Notes under the pieces: generated by a model | Told to the model about the DNA's origin: nothing | Databases searched by the model: none | What the model saw: only the letters and a program-made list of their open reading frames with translations | In this document: piece after piece, positions 16,310-24,559 of the stretch | Numbering within the stretch: position 1 is the stretch's first letter | Layout: the number at the start of each line of letters is the position of its first letter | Program-made: the position numbers and the translations under genes | Assembly (NCBI GenBank): GCA_021772705.1 | Contig: JAJFLN010000420.1 | Coordinates: 1 to 27,198 of the forward strand | From: Candidatus Cloacimonadota bacterium | GTDB taxonomy: Bacteria; Muiribacteriota; UBA6191; JACPRK01 | DNA length: 27,198 nucleotides | Direction: 5' to 3'

Positions 16310-17166
16310 TCGTTGGTCTTGAGGATCTTGACCCGGGCCAGATCGCCTAGATGGCGCTGCAGATCCTTGAACGACATGTCTTCCGAGCGGGTCCAGGGCA
16401 CCACCCAGTGAGGCTCGACCCATTCCACCGCTCGTGCTGCCGCCCAGATGGGAAGAGGCAGCGTCGACCCGAGGGGTAGAGTCATGACATCGATGGAAAA
16501 CAGGTCTCCCACGGTCTTCATTTCCCGAGTGATGGCCGAGCGTCCCGGGTGGTACACGGTGAAGCCGTCCATCTCGATGACAAACCCAAGAGGCGCGAGC
16601 CCCTCGCTGCTCAGACAGGTCACGCCATGAAGTGTCAGGTCCGGTTCTCGGATGGTCCCGCCCACATGCAGGTCTCTAGCAGGGAAGCTTCTCAAAGTGG
16701 CCTCTGCTGTGATCTCAGGTAAGCCGACCAGAGTAGCCTTTCTCTGATCCAGGACTTCCAGGAGTGGTTCCCTGAGAGTGGGAAGGAAGTGATCCGCCAG
16801 GATGAAGTCTATCCTTTCGAGGGAGCGGATCGCTGATGGAATGCCCAGAACCAGCGTTCGGGAACCTTCCCAGAGGAACGACCCGTTCCCCAGGTACCTC
16901 AGGCTGCTCGGGATGTCCTTCACTCGAGTAGGGCGTGTCACTCTGCCCTTCTCCCGGGCGACGGCTGCGGCAAAGACCGGTTCGCCTTTGTCCTTCAGAC
17001 GGTGCTTGCCAGTCAGGGTGTAACCGACGTGGTCTCTGAAGAGCCTGTTGGCCATGTTCCGGATCAGGGTCAGGTTTTTCTGGTGCTCACTCTTCTGACT
17101 CGAATAGTAGCGAGTCTTGACGAGGAACCGGACCAGATCACCCTCGGGTATCTTCGTGCGGGGCAC
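16291..17166 (-). CDS. UlaG-like metallo-beta-lactamase-fold protein lacking metal ligands (putative pseudoenzyme)
   Basis: This 291-residue protein follows the order of UlaG-type MBL-fold hydrolases, yet each metal-binding motif is replaced. The early 'GH.SF.I' strand reads YLGNGSFLWEG (about 91-101). The usual HxHxDH turn reads DFILADHFLPTLRE (120-133). The 'HAGDT' motif reads HPGRS (206-210). The late 'PMHY' motif reads PWTRSED (257-263). The surrounding strands match well (GFVIEMDGFTVYHPG, IDVMTLPLGS, AARAVEWVEPHWVVP). The N-terminal 85 residues are helical and not part of the classic fold. The GTG start at 17166 has GGGAGAG nine bases upstream and follows the lipoprotein gene by 23 bases, so they form an operon. 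A binding or regulatory role is inferred; the fold assignment comes from pattern reading only. Confidence 0.6.
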   Translation of the reverse strand: MPRTKIPEGDLVRFLVKTRYYSSQKSEHQKNLTLIRNMANRLFRDHVGYTLTGKHRLKDKGEPVFAAAVAREKGRVTRPTRVKDIPSSLRYLGNGSFLWEGSRTLVLGIPSAIRSLERIDFILADHFLPTLREPLLEVLDQRKATLVGLPEITAEATLRSFPARDLHVGGTIREPDLTLHGVTCLSSEGLAPLGFVIEMDGFTVYHPGRSAITREMKTVGDLFSIDVMTLPLGSTLPLPIWAAARAVEWVEPHWVVPWTRSEDMSFKDLQRHLGDLARVKILKTNERWKMD

Positions 17167-17189
17167 TGGGGACGACTCTCCCCTGGCGG

Positions 17190-17603
17190 CTACTTGCCGA
17201 ACTCGATCCTCTTCAGGTCCCGTCGCTGGAAGGTCACGTCCTTTCCTAGACGGGCCTGAAACTGGTATTCGGTGGTTGCGAGATGACCTTTGAGGACATC
17301 GCCGTGGCGCGTTGTTACGCTGTCGATCTTACCTTCGAACTCAATCTCCCGAACCTCGGATCGCTTCAGTTCGAGGTGTTCGAAATAGGGAGAGGACAGG
17401 ACGAAGGAATCCGCTTTCAGGTGACCGACTATCAGGTCGTCCCCACGAGTGCGAATCCGGTCATCGGCAGGCCTTTGGCTCACCTTGCTGGTCTTGCCCT
17501 TCTCTTCGGCGGCGGCGCACCCTGTCAGGAGAACTGGCAAGACAACCAGGGATAGTAGCAGGGTAGTGGCGAGGACCAAGTTCGAGATTCGATGTTTCCC
17601 CAC
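17190..17603 (-). CDS. Small lipoprotein with two tandem beta-rich repeats
   Basis: This 137-residue protein begins with a lipoprotein signal: MGKHR, a hydrophobic core and the lipobox L-T-G-C with Cys29. The mature part contains two copies of a unit of about 36 residues: GDDLIVGHLKADSFVL ending in VREIEF (about 54-91), and HGDVLKGHLATTEYQF ending in LKRIEF (about 100-137). The pattern 'GD.L.GHL......I.F' suggests a small SH3-like or beta-barrel fold, known as a repeated motif in exported proteins of several phyla; I cannot name a family. The GTG at 17603 was chosen because GGAGG lies seven bases upstream and the signal peptide begins there. It precedes the MBL-like gene in one operon. Confidence 0.8.
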   Translation of the reverse strand: MGKHRISNLVLATTLLLSLVVLPVLLTGCAAAEEKGKTSKVSQRPADDRIRTRGDDLIVGHLKADSFVLSSPYFEHLELKRSEVREIEFEGKIDSVTTRHGDVLKGHLATTEYQFQARLGKDVTFQRRDLKRIEFGK

Positions 17604-17610
17604 TATTTTG

Positions 17611-17615
17611 CCTCC
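17611..17615 (-). promoter_or_regulatory. Ribosome site fixing the GTG start of the lipoprotein
   Basis: GGAGG on the minus strand stands seven bases before the GTG at 17603. No ATG lies near the signal peptide, so this site decides the start. Confidence 0.7.
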
Positions 17616-17624
17616 GGGGCAGGA

Positions 17625-17640
17625 GGGCGGTCTGCCGCCC
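17625..17640 (-). other. Short GC hairpin in the lipoprotein leader
   Basis: GGGCGG and CCGCCC form a six-base-pair stem around a four-base loop, nine bases upstream of the lipoprotein ribosome site. It could be a second part of the pckA terminator or a leader structure. Confidence 0.35.
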
Positions 17641-17656
17641 GGGTCAGAGTAAACGG

Positions 17657-17680
17657 GGGTCCGGCAGGGTTGCCGGGCCC
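17657..17680 (-). terminator. Probable terminator of pckA
   Basis: A ten-base stem with one mismatch (GGGCCCGGCA with TGCCGGACCC on the minus strand) encloses a four-base loop, 11 bases after the pckA stop. The tract after it (CCGTTTAC) is only weakly T-rich. If it functions, the downstream lipoprotein/MBL pair would have reduced or separate transcription. Confidence 0.5.
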
Positions 17681-17691
17681 TCGCATTCGGA

Positions 17692-19275
<1,584 letters not shown>

Positions 19276-19282
19276 TTTCGAT

Positions 19283-19288
19283 CCTCCT
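19283..19288 (-). promoter_or_regulatory. Shine-Dalgarno site fixing the TTG start of pckA
   Basis: AGGAGG on the minus strand is seven bases before TTG at 19275. The two in-frame ATG codons a little upstream would place this site inside the coding region. Confidence 0.75.
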
Positions 19289-19458
19289 GGCCTCATGAAC
19301 ATCGAACGATCCAGCGCCGTTCGGGGGGGGGCGAGAGACTCGCTTTCCAGTGCGGTCTTTCGCTGGCTGGAATGGCCAGAGTAGTACAACCGGAACAGCG
19401 GAGCAAGGTGCGGGCCGGAGTGAACTCGGCTCCTTGGCGGCGCAGGATTCAGCGCCCC

Positions 19459-20013
19459 TCAATGGAAAGTGAGACGCAGCCGGATGAAGAGCCTGTCCAG
19501 CAGCGCAAATGCTTCCTCGGCGGTCTCCAGAGCCTGTAGCGCCGCTTCAAGTGCATCAAACTCCTCCGTGCCGAAGAGGGCCTTCTTGTCCACGGGGTTC
19601 ATGAGGGAAAAGTAGGACCTCAGGGCAGCCATGCGTTCGGCGTAGGTGGCCTGGGATGTCGGGTTTCTGCCCACCTCGAAGGAGAGCTTCTTAACCTGGG
19701 CCGCCAGACCCTGCCGGGTTCCGACGGGCTGGGATCTTTCGAGATCCATCGGCGCCCGGCGCATGCGGGGCCGGGCGGGTGCCTTCCTGACCACTCTCAC
19801 TGCCTTGGGCTGGGCGATGGTGATCTGCTCATGGGGCCCGATCTGGAGCCAGCCCGAAAAGTAGACGATGGTTCCCGTGGCCAGGGTGAGGGTGATCGGA
19901 ATCAGGGGGTTCACTCGAGGAAGGTCCCGAGGCGGCGGAGGTTTGGAGTCCTCCACCACTGCCGTCAAGCGGTCGGGCCGAGGCTTCCCCGAAACGATCA
20001 GTATGCCACTCAT
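19459..20013 (-). CDS. Small single-pass membrane protein of unknown function, pilin-cluster neighbour
   Basis: I do not recognise this 184-residue protein. A polar, Pro-rich N-terminus (residues 1-35) precedes one hydrophobic segment (LIPITLTLATGTIVYFSGWL, about 37-56). Next is a basic, Pro/Arg-rich linker (VRVVRKAPARPRMRRAP), then a helical C-terminal domain of about 90 residues with Leu/Ala/Glu-rich stretches. This topology (short cytosolic part, one helix, helical periplasmic part) is like that of small assembly proteins of pilus or type II secretion machines, but no motif proves it. It lies 34 bases after the third pilin-like gene, so co-transcription is likely. No good ribosome site precedes the ATG. 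Confidence 0.6.
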   Translation of the reverse strand: MSGILIVSGKPRPDRLTAVVEDSKPPPPRDLPRVNPLIPITLTLATGTIVYFSGWLQIGPHEQITIAQPKAVRVVRKAPARPRMRRAPMDLERSQPVGTRQGLAAQVKKLSFEVGRNPTSQATYAERMAALRSYFSLMNPVDKKALFGTEEFDALEAALQALETAEEAFALLDRLFIRLRLTFH

Positions 20014-20047
20014 GAGGTTCGGGAGACGGAGGATTTGGAGAGGATCT

Positions 20048-20641
20048 TCACAGTTTCAAGCCCTGCAAGTTCGCCTCCGGATGGCGCGCGGACTGACTTC
20101 GCTTCATGACGGCAACCCGTCCGGCAATGGCAGATCCCCAGCCCAACTCTTCCACGGTCAACTTTCTGCCCGGGTCATTGAATGGAACCGCACTCAGAAC
20201 AAAGGTGATGCCGATCTCGTCAGCATCCTTGATGAACAGAACCTTCCGGAATCGGGCCTGAGCATAGACGACCGTCGAGGACGGGTCCAGAAGCTCGGGC
20301 AGGGTGAGGGTCCTGTTGTCAGGGTCGAACTGGTAGGTTCGCTGTCGATCTTGATGGTCCCGGATCGTCAGCCTGCTGCCATCGTCATCTACCTCGAAGC
20401 TCTTGGCTCCCTTCATGTCCCGCCGGAGGCGACCTTCAACATAATGGACTGCCCGGATGGCTTGCAACTTCCGGTCCGTGGCCCTCGATGTACGAGCGTT
20501 CCTCCAGAGGAATGTCCCCAGAAGTCCGACGACGATGGAGGTGATGAGAATGACGACGAAGATCTCGACGAAGGTCATCCCCCTCCGGCTTCGAGTCTTC
20601 CGAGTCGAGACCCCAGAAATCTTTCCAGTCGAAATTCGCAT
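20048..20641 (-). CDS. Prepilin-like protein (PilW/GspJ-type minor pilin)
   Basis: This protein of about 197 residues carries a class III (type IV prepilin) signal: basic leader KTRSRRG, cleavage after Gly21, then MTFVEIFVVILITSIVVGLLG with the Glu at position +5 (Glu26). After the helix comes a soluble part with 'LRRDMKGAKSFEVDDDGSRL', 'RTYQFD' and 'TLTLPE', the layout of PilW/GspJ-type minor pseudopilins. It would be processed by a prepilin peptidase and join a type IV pilus or pseudopilus. The chosen ATG (20641) lies eight bases after the stop of the PilV-like gene; ATG 20677 would give a longer leader. It belongs to the minor-pilin operon. Confidence 0.8.
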   Translation of the reverse strand: MRISTGKISGVSTRKTRSRRGMTFVEIFVVILITSIVVGLLGTFLWRNARTSRATDRKLQAIRAVHYVEGRLRRDMKGAKSFEVDDDGSRLTIRDHQDRQRTYQFDPDNRTLTLPELLDPSSTVVYAQARFRKVLFIKDADEIGITFVLSAVPFNDPGRKLTVEELGWGSAIAGRVAVMKRSQSARHPEANLQGLKL

Positions 20642-20648
20642 CAGGTCT

Positions 20649-21224
20649 TCATTGATCCAGCGGCGCCCTCTCGCCATTGTCAACGCTCAGATCTTCCCGG
20701 GACCGCAGGAGAAGGAGCCGATAGGTTCTGGCCTGGCCCTCCTTGGCCCCCTCCAGGACTTCCCACGTAACGCTCACTTCCAGGGACAGCAGTCCGGGAG
20801 CGAGTTCGAATACCTCCAGTCTTCCCCTGAAGAAGTTCTTTCCAACTCCCAGGTTTCGGGCATACTCCGGCAACTCGGCGAACCAGTCTGCCTTGGAGTC
20901 GGTGTTGAAGATTCGGGTCACCACGTCATCCTGGGGCGTTCCCACCAGGGCAGCCAGATCGTTGAATGGCTGGACGTTCCACACCTCGAGGATTCGGATT
21001 GCCAGGTTCTCTGCGTAGATTCGATCCTCGCTGACGGTGGCAGTCTCGTACCCCAGATCATAGAGGCCGATAGTCGGGATGACACAGATGCCGAAGACCA
21101 TCACGGCGATCATGATCTCCACCAGGGACAGGGCATTCCGATTCCCGGTTCTTCGGGGAATCCAGACGCGGCGGCCGGTCGCGTGGGAGGACGCCATCTT
21201 CGGCTGTGCGGTCGTCCGATTCAC
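20649..21224 (-). CDS. Prepilin-like protein (PilV/GspI-type minor pilin)
   Basis: This 191-residue protein has a long basic leader (WIPRRTGNRNA) and then LSLVEIMIAVMVFGICVIP. Cleavage would fall after Ala31 rather than the usual Gly, which prepilin peptidases tolerate, and Glu36 is the +5 residue. 'SLVEIMIAVMVFG' is typical of PilV/GspI minor pilins. The remainder is a small domain ending in a charged tail. The GTG at 21224 overlaps the stop of the upstream pilin gene (GTGA), with GGGAGGT about nine bases before, so translation is coupled. Partner genes on both sides are also pilin-like. Confidence 0.8.
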   Translation of the reverse strand: MNRTTAQPKMASSHATGRRVWIPRRTGNRNALSLVEIMIAVMVFGICVIPTIGLYDLGYETATVSEDRIYAENLAIRILEVWNVQPFNDLAALVGTPQDDVVTRIFNTDSKADWFAELPEYARNLGVGKNFFRGRLEVFELAPGLLSLEVSVTWEVLEGAKEGQARTYRLLLLRSREDLSVDNGERAPLDQ

Positions 21225-23632
21225 TTCAGGAAGACCTCCCGGCTCTTCTCGACCGGGCTGATGGTCACCCAGAGATGGGAGAGCCTGAAGTTGCCGTCCG
21301 CTACGGCGGGCAACATGGGGTTGAACTCGAGTTGGCCCTTCACGCTGTTCTCTCCACTTCGCTTGTTGTCGCTGACGGTGTACCGCCGCAGGAAGAGATT
21401 CCCGAAGATATCTACGTCACCGGAGACCTTCAGGGCGCCGCCATCGCCGGGCTCGGAGTCGCTCCGAGGCACCGCTGCCAGGGCCGCTTCCACCCGGGAC
21501 GAGGGAAGTTCGATAGTCCCGGGGGTGACCAGGGTCAGGCTGTCCATCTGTTGATCCGCCAGTGTGGCATTCTGAATCCTGAACCCTCCGTTGGAGTAGA
21601 TGACCGCCCGGCCGTTGAAAGCATCCAGGTCGACAGACAGGGGCTCCACGACGCCCGTGTCCTCGTCTCGAGGGCAGTCGACATAGAACACGCCGTTGAG
21701 ACCCAGGTCGCGGCGGGTGTCCACCAAGGCGTCCCAGGCTTCCTGTCCCCGTATCACGAATCCGGCTCGCTGGAGGTAGTAGGCCTCGTACCACTTGGTC
21801 GATTCGTTGGAGTAGTACGTGTACTGGTCCCCCCCTCGGGGAAACTCGGTGGAGTAGTAGTTGCGATGACTCTTCACGAATCCCTTGATGAGGCCCGTCA
21901 TCATGGCCGTACTCGAGTCCGTTCCCATCTTGTCGAGAGGGCCTGCCTTGGAGAGTTCACCCTTGCTGAAAATCCCGTTCAGCATCCCGATACTGTTGGA
22001 GAAATTGGAGGACCCTCCAGTACCTTGAAGCTTCGTGAGGGAGCCGTTCATCTTGTCCTTGAAAGCGTCGGCGTCACCCTGGCTCTCGAAGGAACCGCCA
22101 CCGGAGGAGGCTCCATCACCGGCCGCATCGCCTGCGGCATCACCAGCCGCGTCACCAGCCGCGTCACCAGCGGCATCCCCGGCAGCGTCACCGGCGCCAC
22201 CGCCACCCTGGATCTGGGAGAGGCCACCCTGAATGTTCCCACCCTCCGACTGGGCCGTGTCGCCCACTCCCTGGATCTTGTCGCCCTGACCTCCCAGGTC
22301 ATCCAGGGCGCCGGAGGACTGCACGTCTGACACGGTGGTCTGAAGACCGTCCAGGGCGGGAGCGAAGTTACCCTTGCTCGCTTCCTTGATCATGTCCGTG
22401 TACTGGCCGATTATGGCTCCCTCGAGGAGAGCCTTCAGCGCGAAGACGGTGATCTGCCCCAGGACGCACTGTATCGAGACGACCTGCTCCAGCAGCTTGT
22501 GGATCGGTATGAAGATGGTCGATGCCCCGAAGGTCGGACCCTCCAGAGCCATCGCTGTCGGCTCATCAATCACTACGGACAGGAGCGGCACGGTGATCTT
22601 CAGCACCTGCAAGTTCATGTTCGAAATCGTGTAGACCGTGTCCCAGATCTTCTTCAGGGGAGGATAGAGTTCCCGGAGGATGTCCTCGTAGTTGAAGTCC
22701 GACAGCTTCTCCAGAGGGTTCCTGTCGGGATTACCGACGACGATCGAGTCCTGGTAGAAGAAGTTCTTCGGGATCTTCGCCGAGTTGGGAACCCTGAGAG
22801 CGATGAAGTCCGGGCTGCCTCCGATGTACTGAACGACCCCGCGGCAATCTGACCACTGGACTGACTGCTTTCCCTGCTTGATGGTGTCCTTGTAACCCTT
22901 CATCAGAGCGTTCAAGTCCTTGATGGCCTTGTTGGTGGGATTGACGATGTCCCGGTCCAGAGCTTGCTTCGAGGTGCCGTTGATGAAGTCGGGCTTGAAG
23001 AGGGTCAGACTGCGCTGGTCGTAATTCCGAGGTGGGGTGATGAGCTGAATCCGGAAGGGCTTCCGCACTTCCACTCGTCGATAGGTCTTCTGGCCTCGAC
23101 CCCAGGTGGGCCGTACCGCCGCGGTGATCAGCACATCACCGGTTCGCTCGAAGGGTTCCATGGGATGGATCGGGTCCTTGTCGAACCGGATCGTCATCTG
23201 GGTCTCGAACTGATCGTCGGGATAGGGCTCGAAGGTCTTGGCGTTCTCCGATGATCGAAGCCGGGCGAGGAGCTTCTGGGGAACAAAGGGCACCTCGATC
23301 CGATCCAGAGTCTGCTGGTCTTGCCGGAAGATCTTGTAGAGCTCGGTGTTCGGGTCGTTGACCTCCATCTGGAGGTTGTAGAACCCTTCCTCCGCAGCGG
23401 CTTCCGCCAGGTACTCGGCGGTGGTTCCAAAGGAACTGCGGGCCGTCTGGCGATAGACGTTCCTGCTGAAAAAGAATATCTGCAGCGCCGTGATGATCGC
23501 GGCGATGACCAGCAGGACGACGACCACCACCGCGACGCCACGATTTCGAGATCTCGACCGCCGATGCGGTCGCCCCGGTCCGGTCTTACCTGTCGACCTC
23601 CGGTCAGTCTCGATGCCGTTGCTCCTTGTCAT
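21221..23632 (-). CDS. Very large PilX/GspK-like pilin with a GDAA repeat
   Basis: This 803-residue protein has a basic leader ending RNRG (residues 29-32) and a hydrophobic helix VAVVVVVLLVIAAIITALQIFFF without a +5 Glu, as in PilX/GspK-type components. A charged helical stretch (YLAEAAAEEGFYNLQMEVND) and a long soluble domain follow. About residues 478-506 consist of seven GDAA-type units. The C-terminal part contains 'GRAVIYSNGGFRIQNATLAD', 'LTLVTPGTIELPSSRVEAAL' and 'GDVDIFGNLFLRRY', like PilX-associated beta-strand domains. It is far larger than ordinary minor pilins (150-350 residues). It should cap or decorate a pilus tip or pseudopilus; adhesion is a guess. The ATG at 23632 was chosen as it directly precedes the basic leader; the ten upstream residues are optional. 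Confidence 0.75.
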   Translation of the reverse strand: MTRSNGIETDRRSTGKTGPGRPHRRSRSRNRGVAVVVVVLLVIAAIITALQIFFFSRNVYRQTARSSFGTTAEYLAEAAAEEGFYNLQMEVNDPNTELYKIFRQDQQTLDRIEVPFVPQKLLARLRSSENAKTFEPYPDDQFETQMTIRFDKDPIHPMEPFERTGDVLITAAVRPTWGRGQKTYRRVEVRKPFRIQLITPPRNYDQRSLTLFKPDFINGTSKQALDRDIVNPTNKAIKDLNALMKGYKDTIKQGKQSVQWSDCRGVVQYIGGSPDFIALRVPNSAKIPKNFFYQDSIVVGNPDRNPLEKLSDFNYEDILRELYPPLKKIWDTVYTISNMNLQVLKITVPLLSVVIDEPTAMALEGPTFGASTIFIPIHKLLEQVVSIQCVLGQITVFALKALLEGAIIGQYTDMIKEASKGNFAPALDGLQTTVSDVQSSGALDDLGGQGDKIQGVGDTAQSEGGNIQGGLSQIQGGGGAGDAAGDAAGDAAGDAAGDAAGDAAGDGASSGGGSFESQGDADAFKDKMNGSLTKLQGTGGSSNFSNSIGMLNGIFSKGELSKAGPLDKMGTDSSTAMMTGLIKGFVKSHRNYYSTEFPRGGDQYTYYSNESTKWYEAYYLQRAGFVIRGQEAWDALVDTRRDLGLNGVFYVDCPRDEDTGVVEPLSVDLDAFNGRAVIYSNGGFRIQNATLADQQMDSLTLVTPGTIELPSSRVEAALAAVPRSDSEPGDGGALKVSGDVDIFGNLFLRRYTVSDNKRSGENSVKGQLEFNPMLPAVADGNFRLSHLWVTISPVEKSREVFLK
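22116..22199 (-). repeat. 12-base tandem repeat encoding GDAA units
   Basis: Seven units of about 12 bases (plus strand TCACCAGCCGCG with silent variants) encode Gly-Asp-Ala-Ala repeats. The synonymous differences between units argue for age or selection on protein sequence, while the exact duplicates (22140-22163) show recent slippage. Confidence 0.85.
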
Positions 23633-23695
23633 GCGCCAACCATCCAGACGACAGGTTGGCATCCGACGATAGGCACGACGCTGTCATGGTGATGT

Positions 23696-24442
23696 TCACC
23701 CGTGAGCTGTCTGCGAGGTGCCTTCGGAACGACAGTCTTTCCGGCCGCAGCCTTCGCGATGCTCCCAGCACTCTGCGTGGTAGGACGCCTTGCAGTGACT
23801 GCAGTGAACCGGGGCCACCTCGATGGCTTCAGAGCAGAGGAGACAGCTGGGTGCATCATCGGCGATAGAGGGGGGCGTCCCGGCAGTGAATGGGAGGATC
23901 AGGGTCGCTCCGAGAGGTGCGAACAGGAAGGTGAACGACAGCAACACGGCTTCGCCGCTGTAGAGAAAGGCCCCGATGTAGTAGCAGAGGAAGAAACCGC
24001 CGATGGGAACGGAGCTCCAGTATCCCCTGCCGAGGGCGTCGGCCAGACCGGGACTTCCCCGGACCAGGAGCAACCAGTAGGCGAGGGAGTACCCGATGGC
24101 GAAGGCGAAACCGATGCGGACGCCGTCGGAGGGCGTGAACTCCGGATACCAGTACCAGACTACGAGAGTGGAGATCCATCCGGGGAGGAAACCGGCGAGT
24201 CCCAGGGTGCTGATCATGTTCAGCTTCGCCTCGAGCTTCCGAGCCTGCCGGGGCATCAACCACCCTTTGAAGTCGACGAAGAGTGATCTGAGTCCCATCA
24301 GGATCAAGTGGGACGGGATGAAAAACAGAAACAGGAAAAAGCTGGGGAAGATGATCGGAGCTGGAAACTCCGGATCCGCCAGCAACGCCAGTGGTCCTGT
24401 GATGAACCAGTAGGCTGCAGCGGTGAGGGACTCGAACGCCAT
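23696..24442 (-). CDS. Multi-pass membrane protein with a C-terminal prokaryotic RING-type zinc finger
   Basis: This 248-residue protein has about five to six hydrophobic segments (about residues 28-50, 78-98, 110-127, 144-162, 164-186) with a polar loop at 57-75. The C-terminal tail carries two zinc sites: Cys200-x2-Cys203, Cys214-x2-Cys217, His222-x2-Cys225, then Cys232-x4-Cys237. The spacing (C-x2-C-x10-C-x2-C-x4-H-x2-C-x6-C-x4-C, with CSHCKASYHAECWEH) matches the prokaryotic RING (Prok-RING) pattern and not a rubredoxin or simple ribbon. Whether it has ubiquitin-like ligase activity is unknown; most such fingers in bacteria are uncharacterised. AAGGAG lies five bases before the ATG. It is 63 bases upstream of the large pilin gene on the same strand, so co-transcription is likely. 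Confidence 0.75.
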   Translation of the reverse strand: MAFESLTAAAYWFITGPLALLADPEFPAPIIFPSFFLFLFFIPSHLILMGLRSLFVDFKGWLMPRQARKLEAKLNMISTLGLAGFLPGWISTLVVWYWYPEFTPSDGVRIGFAFAIGYSLAYWLLLVRGSPGLADALGRGYWSSVPIGGFFLCYYIGAFLYSGEAVLLSFTFLFAPLGATLILPFTAGTPPSIADDAPSCLLCSEAIEVAPVHCSHCKASYHAECWEHREGCGRKDCRSEGTSQTAHG

Positions 24443-24468
24443 GACTGCTCCTTTGTCTTGCCGGATCC

Positions 24469-24485
24469 GAGGGCAGCTCGCCCTC
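24469..24485 (-). other. Short hairpin in the leader of the RING-membrane gene
   Basis: GAGGGC and GCCCTC form a six-base-pair stem around a five-base loop, 26 bases upstream of the ATG at 24442. The region 24443-24559 is a divergent promoter area for this gene and the antiporter, but no clear promoter boxes were found. Confidence 0.3.
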
Positions 24486-24559
24486 AGATAGAATCTACCT
24501 CACCCGGGGGCTCTAAACCAGAGAGGCCAGTCCCGGTCATGTTAGGGTGAGCGGGAACC

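Noticed and set aside
19276..19389. N-terminal extension of PEP carboxykinase to 19389
   Set aside because: The upstream residues do not look like the family N-terminus, and an AGGAGG site placed seven bases before TTG 19275 marks the start.
22035..22232. Plus-strand frame with an (AASPAASP)n translation
   Set aside because: It is the antisense reading of the GDAA-coding tandem repeat and has no start signal.
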